Assembly: GCA_037447655.1 (NCBI GenBank)
Contig: JBBHKE010001355.1
Coordinates: forward strand, 90,319-118,418
Reading direction: 5' to 3'
Source: Zygnema cylindricum
Lineage: Eukaryota > Streptophyta > Zygnematophyceae > Zygnematales > Zygnemataceae
Length of the DNA stretch: 28,100 bases
The stretch's first letter is position 1; every line of letters starts with the position of its first letter. A program made the translations under genes and the position numbers. The notes under the pieces were generated by a model that made no database searches, was not told the origin of the DNA, and saw nothing but the letters and a program-made list of their open reading frames with translations. This document shows, one piece after another, positions 25,201 to 28,100 of the stretch.

Positions 25201-28070
25201 CTGAAGAAGTTAATAAAAAATGGGATATTTTGATTCGATCCTATTTGCGTCTGCTTTCTGGATTTCTCCTTCTCAATGGAGCCCAACAAACCTTGGAGTA
25301 CTTGTTTCGGCATCTCGAGTGAGTGAACAATTCTTAATGTTGGGAGGATGTTTTTATGCTGAAGGTATATCATTTTAGGTAGGAAATGGTATCATTCTAT
25401 GAATAAAGGGGAGGGTGATTGTCGATTAGTTATTATTTAGAAGTTTTATCACTCTTGGACTAAGCACAGTTGTTTTGTTCATCACTGAGCAAAAAACTGC
25501 GCATAAAAGTTTTCAAGGACCGTTTTTTGTTATTTTTTCCTTTTTTTTTGGCGATTGCCTTATGCAAAGGTCTTTGTAGTTTTTACAAAAACACATTTTG
25601 TAAAGAAGATTCAAGTGGACTTTTTTGGTGTTTGTCAAAATCAGTTCTGCTATATTAATGTTTTTATGCTCATGGAAATCTTCTTGTGTTTTAGGATTTA
25701 AGTATTTTTTTGTTCATTTGGTTGTTTTTTTTTTCCTTTTTTCTTTTTTGTTGTAAATCCCACCATTGTTTTGCAGAATTCATGTTTACAACGTGGAAGA
25801 TATCATGCGTTGCATTCTTCCCTATCACGAGACCAACATTTTTGTCCGAATAGTACAACTTCTGCGGTTAGCGTAAGTATTTTTTTCTAAACTTCTGTAA
25901 ACAAAGAAAAAGATCACATAAAGCAAGAAGAAAAACTCTCGAAAACTTTTTTACTCCACATCTGCTTATAAAATAGGCGAGTTTCTTTCTTACTCTCGTT
26001 ACTCCTGCATATAAAATAAAAGTTATTTTCTTACTTTTCTGCAGAAAAGTGAGATTATATACTCAAATTTGCGAAAAAGGGGAAGTCTTTAATTGGAATT
26101 TGGCGATCGTAGCAATAGTTTTTCACTTTCTGCAATGTGCGTGTCAGAGTTGGACTAATTTTTATAAACTTTTTTTCCACACAATTCTTACTTAAAACTG
26201 TGTAATTTTCATTTTAGAAAGTAAATAACTGCATAACCATCTTTTGATACACATTGATATCCGTGATTTGTTTTTTTCACAGACAAGAAACTGATAGAAA
26301 ATGTTCCTTAGTGGCGGGAAAGAAGCTTTGTCACGTAAAATAGTGTGGAGGAATAGTTAATGTTTTGGTTTTGAGGTAAAGCAAAAATCGCTTTCACCTT
26401 CACTTTTTTTTGGTCACACATGACAAATAACTAAACGTATATTGCTTTTATGTCCTAATTTCTCAGGCTTTACACATAATTTAGTGTGGGGAAGGGTAAT
26501 CAATCATAAGACATTGAATTGACAATGAATTCCCTTCTTTTGGTGTTCATAAATTGGAATAATCATTACTGTTCTCTCATCCACACTATTTGCTTGTTTA
26601 CACTAATTACTTTACGAAGTAACCTAGTTTCTAGCCTGGTGAGAGAAGAAAAGATTGTCACAGTATGTATATTTTTTTTGTTTTTTTCTGTGAGGAGAAA
26701 AACAGAGGAACAAAATGGGAGTTTTTGGAGGGAGTTAAAAAATCGGGAGCTTCGGTTCCTCGGGAAGTTCTCGCGAATCGATGCTCGTGGGATTTTTCTT
26801 TATTGGAAACCGTTTGTGAAATGGTAATTTTTTGTATTCTAATTACTGAAATCGATTCCGTAAAATTTCAAATATATTTGTTTCTGGATTGTTTCGTAAA
26901 AAAAAAAAAGTATTTGTTAAACGGCACTTTTCGTTATTTTCTATTTTTCTCGTTTACGGAAATTGATTTCGTGAAACTGAAACCAGAAAGTTTCGTGGAT
27001 TTTGAAGTTTCGTTTCTTTTTTTGTTTTTGGAAAACTGTTAATGGAGTAATTTTTTTGCTTCTTGTTAACTGATCTAGTTTTTGCAAAACGTAAAGCATA
27101 GAAAAACGCAAACGGTAAAATTAAAAAAAACAAATTTGTTTTTTGTGGGAAATTCTCAACTGTGGTTGTTAAGTTTTTTGCTCTCTCTCCTTTCTTAGAG
27201 TCCTCCCTTTCCTCTCTTCTTGTCAAGACAGAGGATTTTCAAACTTTCACCCTAATGTATGGCTAAACAATTCTCTCTCCTCCCTCTCCTTCCTACCTCT
27301 CTCATATTTTCTTTTCCGTTGCTCCCTCTCTCCTCTGCCTCCTTTTGTCCTTATCTTTCCTTTCCTTTTTTACCTCTTTCATTTTTTTTTTTCTCTCCCT
27401 CTTCTCTCTTCTGCTGCCTCCTTTTATCCTTCTCCTATTTCTTCTTTTCTACCTTCGTCATGTTTTCTTTTCCTCTCTCTCCCCCTCCTTTTTCAATGCA
27501 GAAAATCTGCAAACGTTCACTCTAGTGTATGGTTGAACAATTCCCTCTCCTCCCTTTCCTTTCCTACCTCTCTCATATTTTCTTTTCCTCTCCTCCTCTC
27601 TCTCCCTCTGCCTCCTTTTATCCTTCTCCAACCTCCCTCATATTTTCTTTTCCCCCCTCACCTTCCCCCCCTCCCTATTTTTCTATACAGAGAATCCACA
27701 AACTTTTTCACTTGTGTATGGCTAACCGATTCTCCCTCCTCTCTCTCCTTTTCTACCTCTCTCATATTTTCTTTTCCTCTCCCTCCTCTCTCTCCCTACT
27801 CTCTCTCCCTCTCTTTCCCTCTCTCCCTCTCTCCTCTCTCGCCCTCCTCTCTTTCCCTCTCTCTCCCTTCTCTCTCGCCCTCTGCCTACTTTTCAGGCCA
27901 TCGAATCTGCTGACCTCAGCACGAGTGGTTCGAGGACTATTTTGTCTTTCAGTGCTGTCCTAATAGTGGAATCCATGGCCGCCTCTCTCTCAGTAAAAGA
28001 CGATTTTATTTTACGGATTTTACCGTTTGTCAAACATGGTTTGCAGAAAAGCTTGTCAGAAGAGTACGAG
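21932..28070 (+). CDS. UTP10: U3 snoRNP protein UTP10/HEATR1, N-terminal part (partial, 5 exons)
   Basis: Large HEAT-repeat protein of the nucleolar t-UTP/UTP-A complex, needed for rRNA transcription and 18S rRNA processing. Exons: 21932-22079, 25105-25318, 25777-25872, 26706-26823 and 27897-28070, giving 250 residues, all GT-AG and phase-consistent. The gene continues past the right edge (donor GTAAGA at 28071). Family marks: MASSLASQLRVISLGQGSQG at the N-terminus, LLFNPKEA (29-36), SYLRLLSGFLLLN, then IHVYNVEDIMRCILPYHETN (122-141) and FVRIVQLL, WEFLEGVKKSGASVP, and ILPFVKHGLQKSL near the end. The exon 4 acceptor was placed at ACAG|AGG because it keeps the frame from exon 3. Family proteins are about 1800-2150 residues, so only a small part is here. 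Intron 1 is 3.0 kb. Confidence 0.95.
22159..22221. repeat. A-run/T-run inverted pair in UTP10 intron 1
   Basis: About 42 A, then GAGTAA, then about 15 T. It could fold as a hairpin; the length is uncertain in sequencing. Confidence 0.85.
22842..23040. repeat. Degenerate short repeats in UTP10 intron 1
   Basis: Recurring variants of CTTGTAA(A)AG(C)GGCAA and CCCTTTTTGAAAGAG at irregular spacing. From 22222 to 22841 the intron is T-rich with no other feature. Confidence 0.5.
23095..23615. repeat. 27-bp minisatellite in UTP10 intron 1
   Basis: About 18-19 diverged units of 27 bp of the type AATATCCATGAGAATATCAA plus AACGAAT. For example, CCATG occurs at 23157, 23184, 23211 and 23238, exactly 27 apart. 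The period is nine codons, so minus-strand frames stay open across it (FDILMDIIR-type peptide). This is a by-product, not evidence of a gene. Confidence 0.9.
23955..24365. repeat. Diverged tandem repeat, about 100-150 bp unit, UTP10 intron 1
   Basis: Four diverged copies start near 23958, 24105, 24239 and 24332. Each has a CTTC(C/T)(C/A)AACACAATGTAT-like start, a (A/G)TACTAATTT(T)GAA core and, in the first three, AGACAT after it. Short open frames on both strands here show no family signature. Confidence 0.5.
24850..24925. mobile_element. Two TA-type MITE ends back to back in UTP10 intron 1
   Basis: A right-type end (CGCTAATAATGATTCACCGTG then TA, ending at 24876) lies 15 bp from a left-type end (TA then CATAGTGAATCGCTATTAAC, from 24892). 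The partner ends were not found, so these are probably solo or rearranged remnants. Confidence 0.45.
27183..27890. repeat. Pyrimidine-rich tandem array in UTP10 intron 4
   Basis: About 700 bp of TC-rich sense-strand sequence leading to the exon 5 acceptor. It contains three copies of a roughly 90-bp unit (27229-27320, 27499-27588, 27688-27776). Each starts with CAG preceded by pyrimidines, then GGATTTTCAAACTTTCAC-like sequence, TGTATGGCTAA and CTACCTCTCTCATATTTTC. The last 120 bp is almost pure CT/CCCTCT. Confidence 0.8.
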
Positions 28071-28100
28071 GTAAGATTTGACAGAGGGAGGAGAGAGAGG

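Noticed and set aside
27259-27963. Long Ser/Leu/Pro-rich plus-strand frames in UTP10 intron 4
   Set aside because: They are translations of CT-rich repeats. Only 27897 onward matches UTP10, in the frame set by exon 4.

Overview
The window is nuclear DNA of a plastid-bearing eukaryote, most likely of the green plant lineage (an alga or early-diverging plant; the exact group cannot be told from the sequence). Three conserved genes are split by many GT-AG introns. One is a nuclear DNA gyrase B gene with a long targeting-type N-terminus, as expected for an organelle-targeted gyrase. The UTP10/HEATR1 gene resembles the plant form of that protein more than the animal form as I remember them. No bacterial operons, rRNA, tRNA or CRISPR array were found. 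Layout, left to right: (1) 58-1689, minus strand: the first three exons of gyrB; the rest of the gene lies left of the window. (2) 1690-12279: about 10.6 kb without a conserved gene, built of transposable-element debris. It holds two nested MITEs just upstream of gyrB, two apparently identical copies of a 3.3-kb segment (2742-6062 and 8209-11603) and a 2-kb spacer between them. (3) 12280-18012, minus strand: a complete seven-exon NUDC gene encoding 350 residues. (4) 18013-21931: a 3.9-kb divergent intergenic region holding at least five MITEs. (5) 21932 to the right edge, plus strand: the first five exons of UTP10/HEATR1 (250 residues), running out of the window. The gene models were built by joining exons at GT-AG boundaries with consistent phase and matching them to remembered family motifs. 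Many exons are very short (39, 49, 81, 84, 96 nt) and single open reading frames do not reveal the genes. Three MITE families can be defined from inverted repeats plus target-site duplications. The first has CATAGTTCAAAAGTAGG ends and 8-bp duplications (three copies). The second is a hAT-type element with TAGTGTTGGGTATCG ends, an 8-bp duplication and a C-run/G-run palindrome at its heart (one copy). The third has CACCGC...GCGGTG ends and TA duplications, in about 200-bp and 540-bp size classes (at least seven recognisable copies, four of them between NUDC and UTP10). The three genes are unrelated in function: organelle DNA topology, dynein/chaperone-linked protein folding, and ribosome biogenesis. 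Nothing suggests they work as a unit. No new multi-gene system is visible. The most unusual features are the recent 3.3-kb duplication whose left edge is exactly a MITE end, the nested MITEs with intact target duplications, and strand-asymmetric purine/pyrimidine tracts in introns.
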